The position numbers and the translations under genes were made by a program. DNA of 64,000 bases from Promethearchaeota archaeon. Lineage in GTDB: Archaea; Asgardarchaeota; Lokiarchaeia; Helarchaeales; RDOG01. The stretch lies in assembly GCA_011365055.1 (NCBI GenBank), contig RDOG01000001.1, positions 124,001-188,000 on the forward strand. The letters are read 5' to 3'. Positions 1 to 9,227 of this stretch are shown here, piece by piece. The notes below the pieces were generated by a model, which searched no databases, had not been told where the DNA came from, and saw only the letters and a program-made list of their open reading frames with translations. Position 1 is the stretch's first letter. The number at the start of each line of letters is the position of its first letter.

Positions 1-205
1 TTATGTGTTGATTCATGCCCCCGATTCGCAATAAAATCAAAAGAATCTGATCAAATCTCCTAAATTTAAATAATTCTTATTTTTTCTTTTTAAGATTAGA
101 AAAAATAAATTGAAGTGTTTTAATTATATCGAAAAATTTGGATAATCTTAGATATTTTATATCTATTTTTTTTCTAAGAGCAAGAAATGAAACTTAAAGT
201 TAAAA
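1..205. other. left-edge intergenic stretch
   Basis: No complete gene is visible. On the minus strand the first ~25 bases could be the 5' end of a gene running off the window (ATG near base 15), but too little remains to identify it. The rest is AT-rich and should carry the promoter of the sulfur transferase gene at 206. I looked for a TPP riboswitch because thiamine genes follow, and saw none of its conserved helices. Confidence 0.3.
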
Positions 206-1072
206 ATGATTTTTGAAAATGATATAATAAATAGACTTATTGAGTTGATAAATATCAAATCCGTTAGCAATGAGAAAATTAAAAAAATTGAAGCAATATT
301 ATCTAACAAAAAAATTGTTGTTGCTTTTTCTGGAGGCGTTGATAGTTCTTTAATTGCTTATCTTGCAAAAAAATTTGGTATGGACGCATATGCAATAACT
401 ATCAAAAATGAATTTATTACTGATGAAGAATTTGAAGCCGCGAAATCCGTAGCAAATGAGATTGGAATTAATTGGAATTCTATCCAAATTAATGTATTAA
501 CTGATCCGATCATTCAAAATAATCCTCCAGACCGATGCTATTTTTGTAAAAAGAAAATAATGAGAACGCTTGAAAATATAAGAAAAATTGAGAAATTTGA
601 TATTATTGTTGATGGAACGAATGCTGATGATGCAAATGAATATCGTCCAGGTTTGTTAGCTTCAGAAGAATTAAACATAATCTCTCCCTTTAAAGAAGTT
701 GGAATGACTAAAGATGAAATAAGAAATGTATCAAAAGAATTTGAATTATCAACATGGAATAAACCAAGCATGGCATGTATTGCAACACGATTCCCCTATT
801 TTGATTCTTTGGATCCTAAAAAAATTGAAATGGTTAGGAAATCAGAGTTTTATATAAAAAATGAATTTAAAATTCAAGTTTTAAGGGTTAGATTTCAAAA
901 TGATGAAGCTCGCATTGAAATAGGTTCAAACGAGATGGAAAAAATTCTTAATAATACATCCCTTAGGAAAATAAATGACCAATTAAAAATAAATGGTTTT
1001 AAAAAAGTTTTTTTAGATTTAGCTGGTTATCAATCTGGGATTTATGATAAAACACAACTTAATATTGATTAA
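206..1072 (+). CDS. larE: LarE-type ATP-dependent sulfur transferase (PP-loop ATPase)
   Basis: The 288-residue protein has a PP-loop ATP pyrophosphatase signature (SGGVDSS, residues 42-48) and the LarE hallmarks RCYFCKK (110-116) and ACIATR (190-195). LarE adenylates a carboxylate and inserts sulfur when the nickel-pincer cofactor of lactate racemase is made. Sacrificial LarEs lose the sulfur of one cysteine. Others carry a [4Fe-4S] cluster on three cysteines, and the three cysteines here (C111, C114, C191) match that second type. It starts at ATG 206 and is followed after 17 bases by thiM, so it is probably cotranscribed with the thiamine genes. No larB or larC is in the window, so its substrate could be something other than the nickel-pincer precursor. 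The family is secure; the physiological substrate is not. Confidence 0.85.
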   Translation: MIFENDIINRLIELINIKSVSNEKIKKIEAILSNKKIVVAFSGGVDSSLIAYLAKKFGMDAYAITIKNEFITDEEFEAAKSVANEIGINWNSIQINVLTDPIIQNNPPDRCYFCKKKIMRTLENIRKIEKFDIIVDGTNADDANEYRPGLLASEELNIISPFKEVGMTKDEIRNVSKEFELSTWNKPSMACIATRFPYFDSLDPKKIEMVRKSEFYIKNEFKIQVLRVRFQNDEARIEIGSNEMEKILNNTSLRKINDQLKINGFKKVFLDLAGYQSGIYDKTQLNID

Positions 1073-1089
1073 AGATTTGAGGTATTTGC

Positions 1090-1887
1090 ATGGATTTAAT
1101 TAAACAAACAATTGAAGATTTGGCTTCAATAAGGGAAAAAAAACCACTAATCCATAATATAACTAATTTTGTTGTAATGAATCATTCTGCCAATGTTCTT
1201 TTAGCTTTAGGTGCATCTCCAGTAATGGCACATTCGTTAAATGAAGTTGAAGATATGGTCTCTTTTGCTTCAGCTTTGGTACTTAATATCGGGACTTTGG
1301 AACCAATATGGATTGAATCAATGGTTAAAGCAGGGAAGAAAGCAAAATGTCCAATTATTCTAGATCCAGTAGGTTCAGGTGCTACTAATTATAGGACAGA
1401 AAGTACAAAGAAAATTCTAAATGAAGTGAAGGTATCTGTTCTTCGTGGTAATGCTAGTGAAATAATGAGCTTGATGACATTTGAAAAGACCACAAAAGGT
1501 GTTGATTCCATTCATTCCGTTGATGATACTCTTGAAATAGTTGAAAAAATTTCTAAAAAATATAATGGATTAGTAATAGCTGTGTCTGGTATTGAAGATC
1601 TTATTACAGATGGAGTAAAATCAATCCGGTGTGCCAATGGTCATCCAATGATGACTTTAGTGACAGGATTAGGGTGCGGATTGACAGCTACAGTTGGTGC
1701 TTTTTGTGCGGTTCAAAAAGACTTTGTCTTAGCGTCTGCGGAAGCACATGGATTTTATGGCGTTTGTGGTGAATTAGCTGCTGAAAAAGCAAAATATCCA
1801 GGAACGTTTGGAACAGAATTTTTAAATGCATTATATTATTGTGGTGAAAAAGAACTTAAATCAAAATTAAAACTTAAGGAACTTTAA
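1090..1887 (+). CDS. thiM: hydroxyethylthiazole kinase
   Basis: The 265-residue protein phosphorylates 4-methyl-5-(2-hydroxyethyl)thiazole, the salvage entry of the thiazole half of thiamine. The N-terminal block with PLIHNITNFVV, the nucleotide-binding LDPVGSGA stretch (near residue 97), the RGNASEI block and the GLGCGLTA motif carrying the active-site cysteine of the ribokinase-like ThiM family are all present, at the usual family length. ATG 1090 has a GAGGT-like ribosome site a few bases upstream. It sits 17 bases after the LarE-type gene and 12 bases before thiE, so the three form a likely operon in which ThiM supplies thiazole phosphate directly to ThiE. Confidence 0.95.
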   Translation: MDLIKQTIEDLASIREKKPLIHNITNFVVMNHSANVLLALGASPVMAHSLNEVEDMVSFASALVLNIGTLEPIWIESMVKAGKKAKCPIILDPVGSGATNYRTESTKKILNEVKVSVLRGNASEIMSLMTFEKTTKGVDSIHSVDDTLEIVEKISKKYNGLVIAVSGIEDLITDGVKSIRCANGHPMMTLVTGLGCGLTATVGAFCAVQKDFVLASAEAHGFYGVCGELAAEKAKYPGTFGTEFLNALYYCGEKELKSKLKLKEL

Positions 1888-1899
1888 TTTTATTTTATT

Positions 1900-2565
1900 G
1901 TGATGTTATTGAGTCGAAAGACAATAAAAGATTTTGTAAAGTTATATTTAGTTACTGATAGAGGACTTGCTGGTAACAGAGATTTTGAGGAAATAATTCT
2001 CAAATCAATTGAAGGTGGTGTTACCATCGTTCAATTACGAGAAAAAAAAATGGATGCTAAAGAATTCTTGATTAATGCAAGCCATTTAAAGAAAAAATTA
2101 GATGCATTGGATATTCCTCTCATTATTAATGATAGAGTTGATATTGCATTTGCTTCGAATGCAAGTGGTGTTCATTTAGGTCAGTCCGATCTTCCCATCA
2201 AACATGCAAGAAAAATCTTAGGAGAAAATAAAATAATTGGTGTATCTATATCTACTGTTGCTGAAGCATTAAAAGCCGAAAAAGAAAGTGCTGATTATAT
2301 TGCAATTAGTCCTATATTTGATACTCCCACAAAAACTGATACTGATCCTGCTGTTGGTTTAGATGGTATTGCTGCAATAAAAGATTCCATTCAAATACCT
2401 ATCGTTGGTATAGGAGGTATTAACAAGACAAACGCTAGAAGCGTTATTAAAGCTGGATGTGACGGTATAGCAGTGGTTAGCGCAATAATAGCTGCAGTGA
2501 ATCCTAAAGACGCTGCATTTGAATTAAATAATGAAATTAAAAAAGGATTAAAAGAAAAAAAATAA
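1900..2565 (+). CDS. thiE: thiamine-phosphate synthase
   Basis: The product couples thiazole phosphate with HMP pyrophosphate to give thiamine phosphate. It is a TIM-barrel of about 220 residues with the ThiE signatures LYLVTDRGL near the start, VQLREK (residues 44-49), LIINDRVDIA, GVHLGQSDLP, the pyrophosphate-binding SPIFDTPTKTD and the phosphate-binding GIGGI followed by GCDGIAVVSAI. GTG 1900 or the adjacent ATG 1903 can be the start; no clear Shine-Dalgarno sequence decides it. It is the last gene of the larE-thiM-thiE group and ends 5 bases from a convergent Fe-S protein gene, so the two transcripts meet tail to tail. Confidence 0.95.
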   Translation: MMLLSRKTIKDFVKLYLVTDRGLAGNRDFEEIILKSIEGGVTIVQLREKKMDAKEFLINASHLKKKLDALDIPLIINDRVDIAFASNASGVHLGQSDLPIKHARKILGENKIIGVSISTVAEALKAEKESADYIAISPIFDTPTKTDTDPAVGLDGIAAIKDSIQIPIVGIGGINKTNARSVIKAGCDGIAVVSAIIAAVNPKDAAFELNNEIKKGLKEKK

Positions 2566-2570
2566 TTATT

Positions 2571-3692
2571 TTATCCAAAAATATTTACGTCAAAAGGCAT
2601 ACTTTCTGGTGCTTCTTTTTTAATTACTTTCTCCATGATTATTGCACTTTTATTACAATTTGCTGCACATACTCCGCATCCAATGCATTTATTGTCAAAA
2701 ACAACAATTTTTTCATCCGAATTATCTGACTTCATTGGATATCTATGATAAATTGCCTCCATTGGGCATTTTTTGACGCAAATATCGCATAAAATACATA
2801 TTTCTGCATTAATTTTTGGTCTATAATTACTTTTCTGAATTCCAGGGGTTTGATGTTTTTTCATTGGAGAAAGCATTGCACAATGGCAGCTACAACAATT
2901 GCAAATTAAAGAATATGCTTCAAATCCTCGACTATTTGCACCATTATGAACGAGTCCTTTTTTTTCGGCTTCTCTAATATGCTTTATAGCTTCTTCCTTG
3001 GATATTTTCTCACCAATACCCATGTTAGTTAATGTTTCAGCCACAACTCCACATGCTAAACAACCATTTTCACTTGAATGCGTTAATTCACATGGCTCAC
3101 CTGCCATTTCCCCAATTACTCGGCATTGGCAAGGTAACCGAACAAATATCTCATTTCTTTTGACTAATTCAGAAGCTAAATCACTTGGTAAAACTTGTGA
3201 TTCATTTTTAATTTCTTGATTTATTTCAATTATTTTTCTCTCTTCAATATCATATGGAAGTTTTGGACGTAGGATTGGCGTATCTGTAAGAAAGAACATT
3301 GGTGGTAATACTGTATTCATTACTTCTCTCAATATTTTTGCTCCTTTTACTAGATTTTCCTTACTATCGCCACATTTCAAATAATATAATTCCAACATGC
3401 CTGGTGCTAACGGTAATATGCCAAATTGATTGCTAACTTTTATAATAGTTCCCCTATCAGCAAGACTATTCAACATTTCTCGGACTTTATTTTTATCCAT
3501 TCCAGACTTTTTCGCTATTTTTGCTACTGAATAGGTTTCTCCAACTTTCTCAAAATTATTTAAAAGCTGAATCTCTTCTTCATTCCAAATCATTCTTAAA
3601 AATTCCATGACACTCTTATGCTTCGGAGTGCCAAGTCCTTCTCCTATTTTCAATTTTTGCCTAACTTCTTCATAATAATCAACGTCTGACAA
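2571..3692 (-). CDS. winged-helix / multi-cluster 4Fe-4S protein
   Basis: This 373-residue cytoplasmic protein combines three parts. Residues ~35-90 look like a winged helix (SVAKIAKKSGMDKNKVREML). The middle domain is rich in unusual cysteine clusters (CQCRV, CELTH, CLACG near 190-220; CNCCSCHC near 265). A C-terminal pair of ferredoxin motifs follows (CILCDICVKKCP and CIGCGVCAANCNKSA). Proteins of this layout are common in anaerobes and are annotated only as 4Fe-4S binding proteins. A role in redox sensing or electron transfer is inferred, not shown. It is monocistronic, convergent with thiE and divergently placed from nothing close upstream. Confidence 0.7.
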   Translation of the reverse strand: MSDVDYYEEVRQKLKIGEGLGTPKHKSVMEFLRMIWNEEEIQLLNNFEKVGETYSVAKIAKKSGMDKNKVREMLNSLADRGTIIKVSNQFGILPLAPGMLELYYLKCGDSKENLVKGAKILREVMNTVLPPMFFLTDTPILRPKLPYDIEERKIIEINQEIKNESQVLPSDLASELVKRNEIFVRLPCQCRVIGEMAGEPCELTHSSENGCLACGVVAETLTNMGIGEKISKEEAIKHIREAEKKGLVHNGANSRGFEAYSLICNCCSCHCAMLSPMKKHQTPGIQKSNYRPKINAEICILCDICVKKCPMEAIYHRYPMKSDNSDEKIVVFDNKCIGCGVCAANCNKSAIIMEKVIKKEAPESMPFDVNIFG

Positions 3693-3824
3693 TTAATCAC
3701 TCTCTTTTTTAATTTTAAAAAAAAATTTATTTTAAAATTTATTAAATTAATGTAAATTATCATATGTTACGCTTATTCTAAAAATCAAAAACATAAAAAA
3801 AAGATAAGTAAAAGAAAAGTTCAA

Positions 3825-4619
3825 TTAATTCAATTTTTTAATTTGAAAATGCTTTTCTTTAATAGATTTATTTTTTCTCCAATAAAATAAAGCCATTATC
3901 ACTCCTAATGCCAATAATAGAAAGATAAATTCAAATCCAGGTATTGGAGGGGCTGATGTGACTGTCCAGCTATTAGAAGTCATGTAATAGTCCTCCACTA
4001 ATATCCAATTCTGTTCTGTAGTACTCCAATTATACAATTTTTGCGAAGACACCACGTATTTATAAGTATTTATAACACATACCATCTTAATTGAACTATT
4101 ATCCACACCTTGACCATTTGATTTTCCATTCCAATATGTATAGGTTGTTCCTGCTATTTCCGAGTTATTTATTTGCGCTAATGCTGATAGTTGTATTATA
4201 TTTGATTGATTATAAGCTGTTAAATTAGTGCAAACAACTGAAGAATAAGATAAGATATTAAATCCTCCGACTGGTTGCCAATTTGAATCAGATCCATTAT
4301 AATGTGCAAAAAATGTCATATTTACTCGTAGATTCCAAGTCATATTTGTTGCATTCGCTGAATAAATACTTCCGTAAACAGAATCGGAGAATAATGGGCC
4401 TGAATGTCTAGTTTGATTCAAAGTTTTTATTTCCCATTTTGTATAATTTCCTTCTTGAAGTACTGTTCCATAACTTTTTGCGCAATACATTACGTACCAG
4501 TCTCCTACTCTTAACAAATAAGATTCAGTAGGCGATGAAGTTATAGGAATCACCGTTAAAAAACTTAGACTTACGGCTAGAAGGAGAAAAAGAGCTATTA
4601 CTCTATTTTTTTTCCTCAT
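3825..4619 (-). CDS. exported surface protein with C-terminal PGF-type anchor
   Basis: The 264-residue protein starts with a basic stretch and a hydrophobic signal sequence (residues ~8-30). A ~200-residue extracellular domain follows, rich in Asn, Ser, Thr and Tyr and carrying many N-glycosylation sequons. It ends with a proline-glycine-phenylalanine motif (PIPGFEF), a hydrophobic helix and a basic tail (YWRKNK). This tripartite end is the layout of archaeal C-terminal sorting signals processed by archaeosortases. I do not recognise the extracellular domain. The gene stands alone with AT-rich spacers on both sides. The surface location is well supported by the sequence; the function is unknown. 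Confidence 0.65.
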   Translation of the reverse strand: MRKKNRVIALFLLLAVSLSFLTVIPITSSPTESYLLRVGDWYVMYCAKSYGTVLQEGNYTKWEIKTLNQTRHSGPLFSDSVYGSIYSANATNMTWNLRVNMTFFAHYNGSDSNWQPVGGFNILSYSSVVCTNLTAYNQSNIIQLSALAQINNSEIAGTTYTYWNGKSNGQGVDNSSIKMVCVINTYKYVVSSQKLYNWSTTEQNWILVEDYYMTSNSWTVTSAPPIPGFEFIFLLLALGVIMALFYWRKNKSIKEKHFQIKKLN

Positions 4620-4912
4620 AAAAATCCCTTAATTATGTATTTAAAATTTTAAAATAAAGTATGACTAAAGATTTTTGGGGTTTGTCATATAAATTTTATT
4701 TTATGTTTTGTATTTTTTTCATAAAATTGAAACTTAATGATATTTTTAAATTTCTTTGCCGTTTAAAATATGATTACAAAATTTTTTCAAGCATTTCTCT
4801 TATTTAGAATTAATAGATATTTATAATTGAAATTTAAATAATAATTAGAAAATTTATAATTTAAACTCATATTCACAATTTATTTAATAGTTTTTAGAGG
4901 ATTGGTATATAT

Positions 4913-5320
4913 ATGAATCAAAAATCAAATAAAATAAGGAATTATAGATTAATATTTATATTTGCAGCTATTTTTAATTTCCTATCAGTAATTATGTTTC
5001 TTATAAATTATGATCTGCTTTTTAAATCCTTTGGATACAATCTTTCTTTTGATCTTGTCTGGACAACACAATTTCTTGGTTTTATAACAATTTTTGGAAT
5101 TGGTTATTTAATTTTAGGATTTGATCCTTTAAAAAATACGGATATTGCTTTATTGGGAGCTATCGGAAAATTTTTTGTATTTACAGTTTTTCTAATTTTC
5201 ACAATCTTGTTAATAATTCCTCCTGCTGTTACGCTAATAACAATTATTGATGTAATTTTTGCAATTTTATTTATTGAATATTTTATATATATGAAAAAAA
5301 ATGAAAATAAAAATTCTTAA
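4913..5320 (+). CDS. small four-helix membrane protein, unknown
   Basis: The protein has 135 residues: a short basic N-terminus, four hydrophobic segments (about residues 12-32, 47-66, 80-102 and 105-127) and a lysine-rich cytosolic tail. Nothing catalytic is visible. ATG 4913 follows an AGAGGATTGG ribosome site at a suitable distance. It converges with the phosphodiesterase gene that ends at 5355. It could be a small channel or a membrane scaffold, but nothing in the sequence favours either. Confidence 0.6.
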   Translation: MNQKSNKIRNYRLIFIFAAIFNFLSVIMFLINYDLLFKSFGYNLSFDLVWTTQFLGFITIFGIGYLILGFDPLKNTDIALLGAIGKFFVFTVFLIFTILLIIPPAVTLITIIDVIFAILFIEYFIYMKKNENKNS

Positions 5321-5354
5321 TTATAGATTTCTTAAAAATGAGCAATAATTTCAA

Positions 5355-6878
5355 TCAAACTAATGGTGATCCTACAACAAGCTTATCTATTTTTCCCCCT
5401 AGCATTTTCACAATTGTAGGCAATAAATCTGAGATTTTAGTAACTTCTAATTCCGTGGCGTTAAAGTTTGAACCTCCAATAACTAAAGGAACCTTAGTAG
5501 CTCGACTAAGGTCATGAGAATATAAGTGGTCATTTTTTGTAAATCCATGTTCATAATTATAAACGGCATTACCCAACGTTGATGTCAATATATCACATGA
5601 ATTTGGGTTTCTAAATAATCTAGCAACTTGATCACAAATTATAGGAAAATCTGTTTCATGAGTTCCTATCAACCATTCATTAATATCGTGATATTTACCG
5701 TCAATTAATTTGGAAGCAGAATCAAATTTTTGATATTCAAATAAATCACCATCTTCTTGAATTAGCTTGACTTTATCTTTATTATATTCTATAGCTCCTT
5801 CAATTATTTTTGAATTCTTTTTTCTTAGGATTTGGATTACTCCTTTATCCTTAGTATTTTCATCTTCTCTATAATAAAGGATTTGTGTATCTTGAATATT
5901 CATTAATTGATCAATTAAATTGATATCTTTTTCCGAAAATGATTTTAATTCGTTTAAATTAGGGCGTTCTCCATGAATTTTGCTTCTAAAATACCATTGA
6001 CCAAGACTACCAATTGCTAAATCAAAATCTCCTAATCCTTTCCCCCTATCCTTTCCTTTTCTAAGGTTCAAATTCACAGGTATTGGCTTTAACCCAATAT
6101 TTTCAATAAATGGTACCAAATCAACAACTTTTTTAGCTTTATAATTCCCATGATCCGATGTAAAAACAAAAACAGTCTCATCTAAAAATCCTAGTTCTTT
6201 TAATCCTTTATATTTATTCCATCCCTCAATTAAATGTCCAAACCAGATATCTAATAACTTTAAAGCTCTATGATATTCTTCACTATCATATCCAAAATTA
6301 TGCATCGTATCATCAGTAGGAAATCCCCAGCTTAATACAACACGAGGTTCTTCTTTATTTTTAAAAAATTTTTTAGGATTATTAAATGCATCCAAGATTT
6401 TTCTCATAATAAATTCTTGTCCACGATTAATGTTTTCTCTTTTAATGTAAAAATACCATAAATATAGAAGAATTACTCCTCTTACCGTTGGATAATTGTA
6501 AGTTGAGCCACGATAGACTTGGCAGAATAAATTAAGGGAATTTCCATCAATTTGTTCATATAAAGTTTTAATATGTTTATCAAGAGTCTGAGTAAGCTCC
6601 CAACCAGCTAAAGAAGCATAAGTCCTCACTATATCATCTTTTCTATCCCACCAATGCATTCCTGGAACAGAAAACTCATCAGTATATGTTCCTGTTTGAA
6701 CTGCTAATTGAGCTGGAACGGTAATGCCTGGGAATATTGAAATGCATTTGCTATTAATTGAATTATCATAAACGTATTTTTTGATGTTAGGTAGGAAACC
6801 TTCTTTTAATAATTTAAAGAATTGATCATACCGAACATCATCCATGATAAATATAATTGACCTGTCAATACCTTTCAT
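5355..6878 (-). CDS. alkaline-phosphatase-superfamily phosphodiesterase/nucleotide pyrophosphatase
   Basis: This ~507-residue protein belongs to the type I phosphodiesterase/nucleotide pyrophosphatase branch of the alkaline phosphatase superfamily. Evidence is the metal-binding Asp in IIFIMDDVRYD near the N-terminus, a Thr nucleophile region (FPGITVPAQ), the FVFTSDHGNYK metal ligands around residue 245 and a late HDLSRATKVPL stretch. No signal peptide is seen, so it is probably cytosolic. I prefer ATG 6878, preceded by GGAG at 9 bases, over an upstream TTG at 6893. With that start it begins 4 bases after the stop of the phosphoglycerate mutase gene and is translationally coupled to a structural relative. 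The substrate is unknown; phosphonate or sugar-nucleotide substrates are possible. Confidence 0.7.
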   Translation of the reverse strand: MKGIDRSIIFIMDDVRYDQFFKLLKEGFLPNIKKYVYDNSINSKCISIFPGITVPAQLAVQTGTYTDEFSVPGMHWWDRKDDIVRTYASLAGWELTQTLDKHIKTLYEQIDGNSLNLFCQVYRGSTYNYPTVRGVILLYLWYFYIKRENINRGQEFIMRKILDAFNNPKKFFKNKEEPRVVLSWGFPTDDTMHNFGYDSEEYHRALKLLDIWFGHLIEGWNKYKGLKELGFLDETVFVFTSDHGNYKAKKVVDLVPFIENIGLKPIPVNLNLRKGKDRGKGLGDFDLAIGSLGQWYFRSKIHGERPNLNELKSFSEKDINLIDQLMNIQDTQILYYREDENTKDKGVIQILRKKNSKIIEGAIEYNKDKVKLIQEDGDLFEYQKFDSASKLIDGKYHDINEWLIGTHETDFPIICDQVARLFRNPNSCDILTSTLGNAVYNYEHGFTKNDHLYSHDLSRATKVPLVIGGSNFNATELEVTKISDLLPTIVKMLGGKIDKLVVGSPLV

Positions 6879-6882
6879 TAAT

Positions 6883-8142
6883 TCAAGCTCCAAATGTGAT
6901 TAGTCTTTTTGTGGACATCAATATTAAATTCATTAATTGAATCGCTTTAAAAGATCCTAATGAACCATGTATACACGAAATTTCGGAGAATTTTTGAACT
7001 TTATCTACACGAACAAAAGGACCAGTTATTAATATCGGAATGGGATGACCCGAATGCTCTTTCATATAGCAAGGTGTAGAATGATCTGATGTAATAACAA
7101 TTGTGTCGTTTTCATTCATATTTTTGAGAATATGAATTAGATTCTTATCAATTTCTTCAATAATCTCCTTTTTACGAATAAAATCTCCATCTTCACCCGC
7201 AATATCAGGTTCCTTTACATGAAGAATTGTTAAATCGTGATCTTTTATTAATTTTGAAGCTGTGATAAACTTATCTTTAATAGATAATTTTTTATTTGTA
7301 TCAGATATATCTGGAACTTTTACAGGTATTCTTAAAAAACGTGCAACGCCTTTATATAAAGGAAAACTACTCACAAATATTGGAGACTTAAATTTATAGC
7401 GATCTTTTAATGATTCTTTTAAACCAAGAAATCCTGCACCTCTAGTAACAATAGCATTTGCTTTTGTAATATTATTTTCAGATAATTCTTTTTGAGCTTC
7501 ATTAATAAACCAATTAAGAAAATTTGCTGTAATTCGTGAGGTTTTATTTTGATTTGTTGGTTCTACTCTTAGAATATATCTTCCTACTTCCCTCGGGTCA
7601 CTATCAGTAATTCCCGCTGAAGCATTCTCACCACTAATAACTAAGACTCCTCGATATCCCTTAGTGTGATAAACTTTATAATTTAAACACCAAAATTTTT
7701 CCGTTTTTAAATTATTTAATCTTTTAAATAAATTTTCTGAATCTTTTCCGCTTATTCTACCTGCCCTTCGATCTAATATCCTTTTATTCTTGTCAATTGT
7801 TGCGAAATTCATCCTTATGATGACAGATCCTTGTGGGACTTCTATTTCGCTCCCTAAGGCTTCTAAAGCACCTCTTCCTGGATATTTTTCAAGTTCATAA
7901 CCAAATAAAGCAAGATGTGCAGGACCACTTCCAATAGGAATAAATGGTTCTATTGCAGTATAAATCAGTCCATTAGCTCCTTTTTTAGCTAAATTATCGA
8001 GGTTAGGAGTATTTGCAACAGCTAAAGGTGTTCCACCCAATTCTTTAATAAATATATCTGGCATGCCATCTAATATTAAAAAAATTACTTTATAGTTCGA
8101 TTCTCTGGTGTAATTCTTATAATAATAATCCCAATCACGCAT
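6883..8142 (-). CDS. apgM: archaeal 2,3-bisphosphoglycerate-independent phosphoglycerate mutase
   Basis: The 419-residue protein interconverts 3- and 2-phosphoglycerate. It has the archaeal iPGM layout: metal site ILDGMPD (residues ~22-28), TPNLD, the serine-nucleophile region GSGPAHLALFGYE, GRGALEALG, ILDRRAGRIS, a late TILHVKEPDIAGEDGD metal motif and TSDHSTPC with the HSGHPIP pair near the C-terminus. ATG 8142 is the first start in the frame. With GAPDH and PGK elsewhere in the window it supplies a contiguous lower glycolytic/gluconeogenic segment. It is followed by a phosphodiesterase of the same superfamily, as if the pair arose by duplication or acts on related phosphoesters. Confidence 0.9.
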   Translation of the reverse strand: MRDWDYYYKNYTRESNYKVIFLILDGMPDIFIKELGGTPLAVANTPNLDNLAKKGANGLIYTAIEPFIPIGSGPAHLALFGYELEKYPGRGALEALGSEIEVPQGSVIIRMNFATIDKNKRILDRRAGRISGKDSENLFKRLNNLKTEKFWCLNYKVYHTKGYRGVLVISGENASAGITDSDPREVGRYILRVEPTNQNKTSRITANFLNWFINEAQKELSENNITKANAIVTRGAGFLGLKESLKDRYKFKSPIFVSSFPLYKGVARFLRIPVKVPDISDTNKKLSIKDKFITASKLIKDHDLTILHVKEPDIAGEDGDFIRKKEIIEEIDKNLIHILKNMNENDTIVITSDHSTPCYMKEHSGHPIPILITGPFVRVDKVQKFSEISCIHGSLGSFKAIQLMNLILMSTKRLITFGA

Positions 8143-8239
8143 GGTTTAACCTTGAATTAAGAAATTTTATATCTTTTATTATAAAAAATTGGATTGTAAT
8201 TAACTAATCTCATTTATTTTTATTTAATTTTTTTGAAGA

Positions 8240-8923
8240 TTAAAAAATATCGACTTCTGTTTTTGCAATAATATGGTTAATTATATCTATCTTTTTATTA
8301 ATGTTAATGACATTTTGGAGAGTTAGAGTTTGGTATTTTCCACTGGTTGGGGAAGATAAAATTAAATCTCCAGATTTAAAGATTAAATATTCAAAAACAT
8401 CATTTATAATCTTTCCCAATTGTACTCGTTCCGTAGATAAATTGATTCTTTCACCCATGATTCCTTGTTTATAAAAAATTTGATTACTAGTGACTTCCAA
8501 ATAGTTAATTCTTGCAGCTAAAAATGCAATTAAAAATAAAACACCAAATATTAAAGCCATTACAGCATAAAATGTCCAATAAAAATCTATAGGAATTTGA
8601 ATAAATAGAAGAATGTCTTGAAGAATGTTAAAATTGGCAAAAATACTTAATATTATAAGAATTAAAATGACTACAATCAATATTGCGACAATTAAAAATG
8701 TTTTTCCACTAGAAAAATCAAAAGCAACTATAAAAAGGTTCATTACAAATATTATAACCCAAATCCAAGAAAAAATTCTTATTAAGTCAGGAGTTTGTAA
8801 CATTGGGATTATTGTACAGATTAAAAAAACTAATGTTAGAATTTCCAATGGCCAAAAGAAAATTATATCTGAGTATGAATGTATTTTTATTGAATCAATT
8901 TTTTGATTTGAAGTATTTGCCAT
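8240..8923 (-). CDS. membrane protein with C-terminal bacterial-PH-like domain
   Basis: The 227-residue protein has four hydrophobic segments in residues ~25-130 and then a compact beta-rich domain. That domain has the features of bPH2 (YdbS-type) proteins: TSNQIFYKQGIMGER followed by LSTERVQLGKIINDVFEYLIFKSGDLIL. Here membrane helices precede a pleckstrin-homology-like fold facing the cytosol. The function of such proteins in archaea is unknown. The gene is monocistronic, downstream of a divergent region shared with an Lrp-type regulator. Confidence 0.6.
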   Translation of the reverse strand: MANTSNQKIDSIKIHSYSDIIFFWPLEILTLVFLICTIIPMLQTPDLIRIFSWIWVIIFVMNLFIVAFDFSSGKTFLIVAILIVVILILIILSIFANFNILQDILLFIQIPIDFYWTFYAVMALIFGVLFLIAFLAARINYLEVTSNQIFYKQGIMGERINLSTERVQLGKIINDVFEYLIFKSGDLILSSPTSGKYQTLTLQNVININKKIDIINHIIAKTEVDIF

Positions 8924-9227
8924 TTTATCTCACTTATGCTTAATAATTTATAATTTTTAATTAAATTTCATCTTAATAAGTTGAAAAATTTATTTTTTTT
9001 ATGTTATTATTATTAAATTTAAAAATCTATATTTTATTTACAATCTTTGTTTTTTAAATTAATTTTGAACTAAATTTTTCATTATAATTTAGCTGATTTT
9101 ATGATTTTAGTAAAAAAAATTGTAAAAATATTAATTAAAAAAAAAAAAATTGTAATAAATTTAAATTTTAGTTCAGCTTTTTTTATTAGATTGAATATTT
9201 TAACATTAAACTTGATATTTGATACTG
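8924..9227. other. divergent intergenic region, A/T runs
   Basis: About 300 bases separate the PH-like membrane gene (minus) from the Lrp-type regulator (plus). The stretch is almost pure A/T with long homopolymer runs. A reading frame through 9101-9322 is low-complexity lysine/isoleucine coding and overlaps the regulator, so I do not call it a gene. Promoters for both flanking genes must lie here, but I cannot pick TATA boxes from such background. Confidence 0.4.

Noticed and set aside
1..205. TPP riboswitch in front of larE-thiM-thiE
   Set aside because: None of the conserved TPP aptamer sequence blocks can be found in the 205 bases available.
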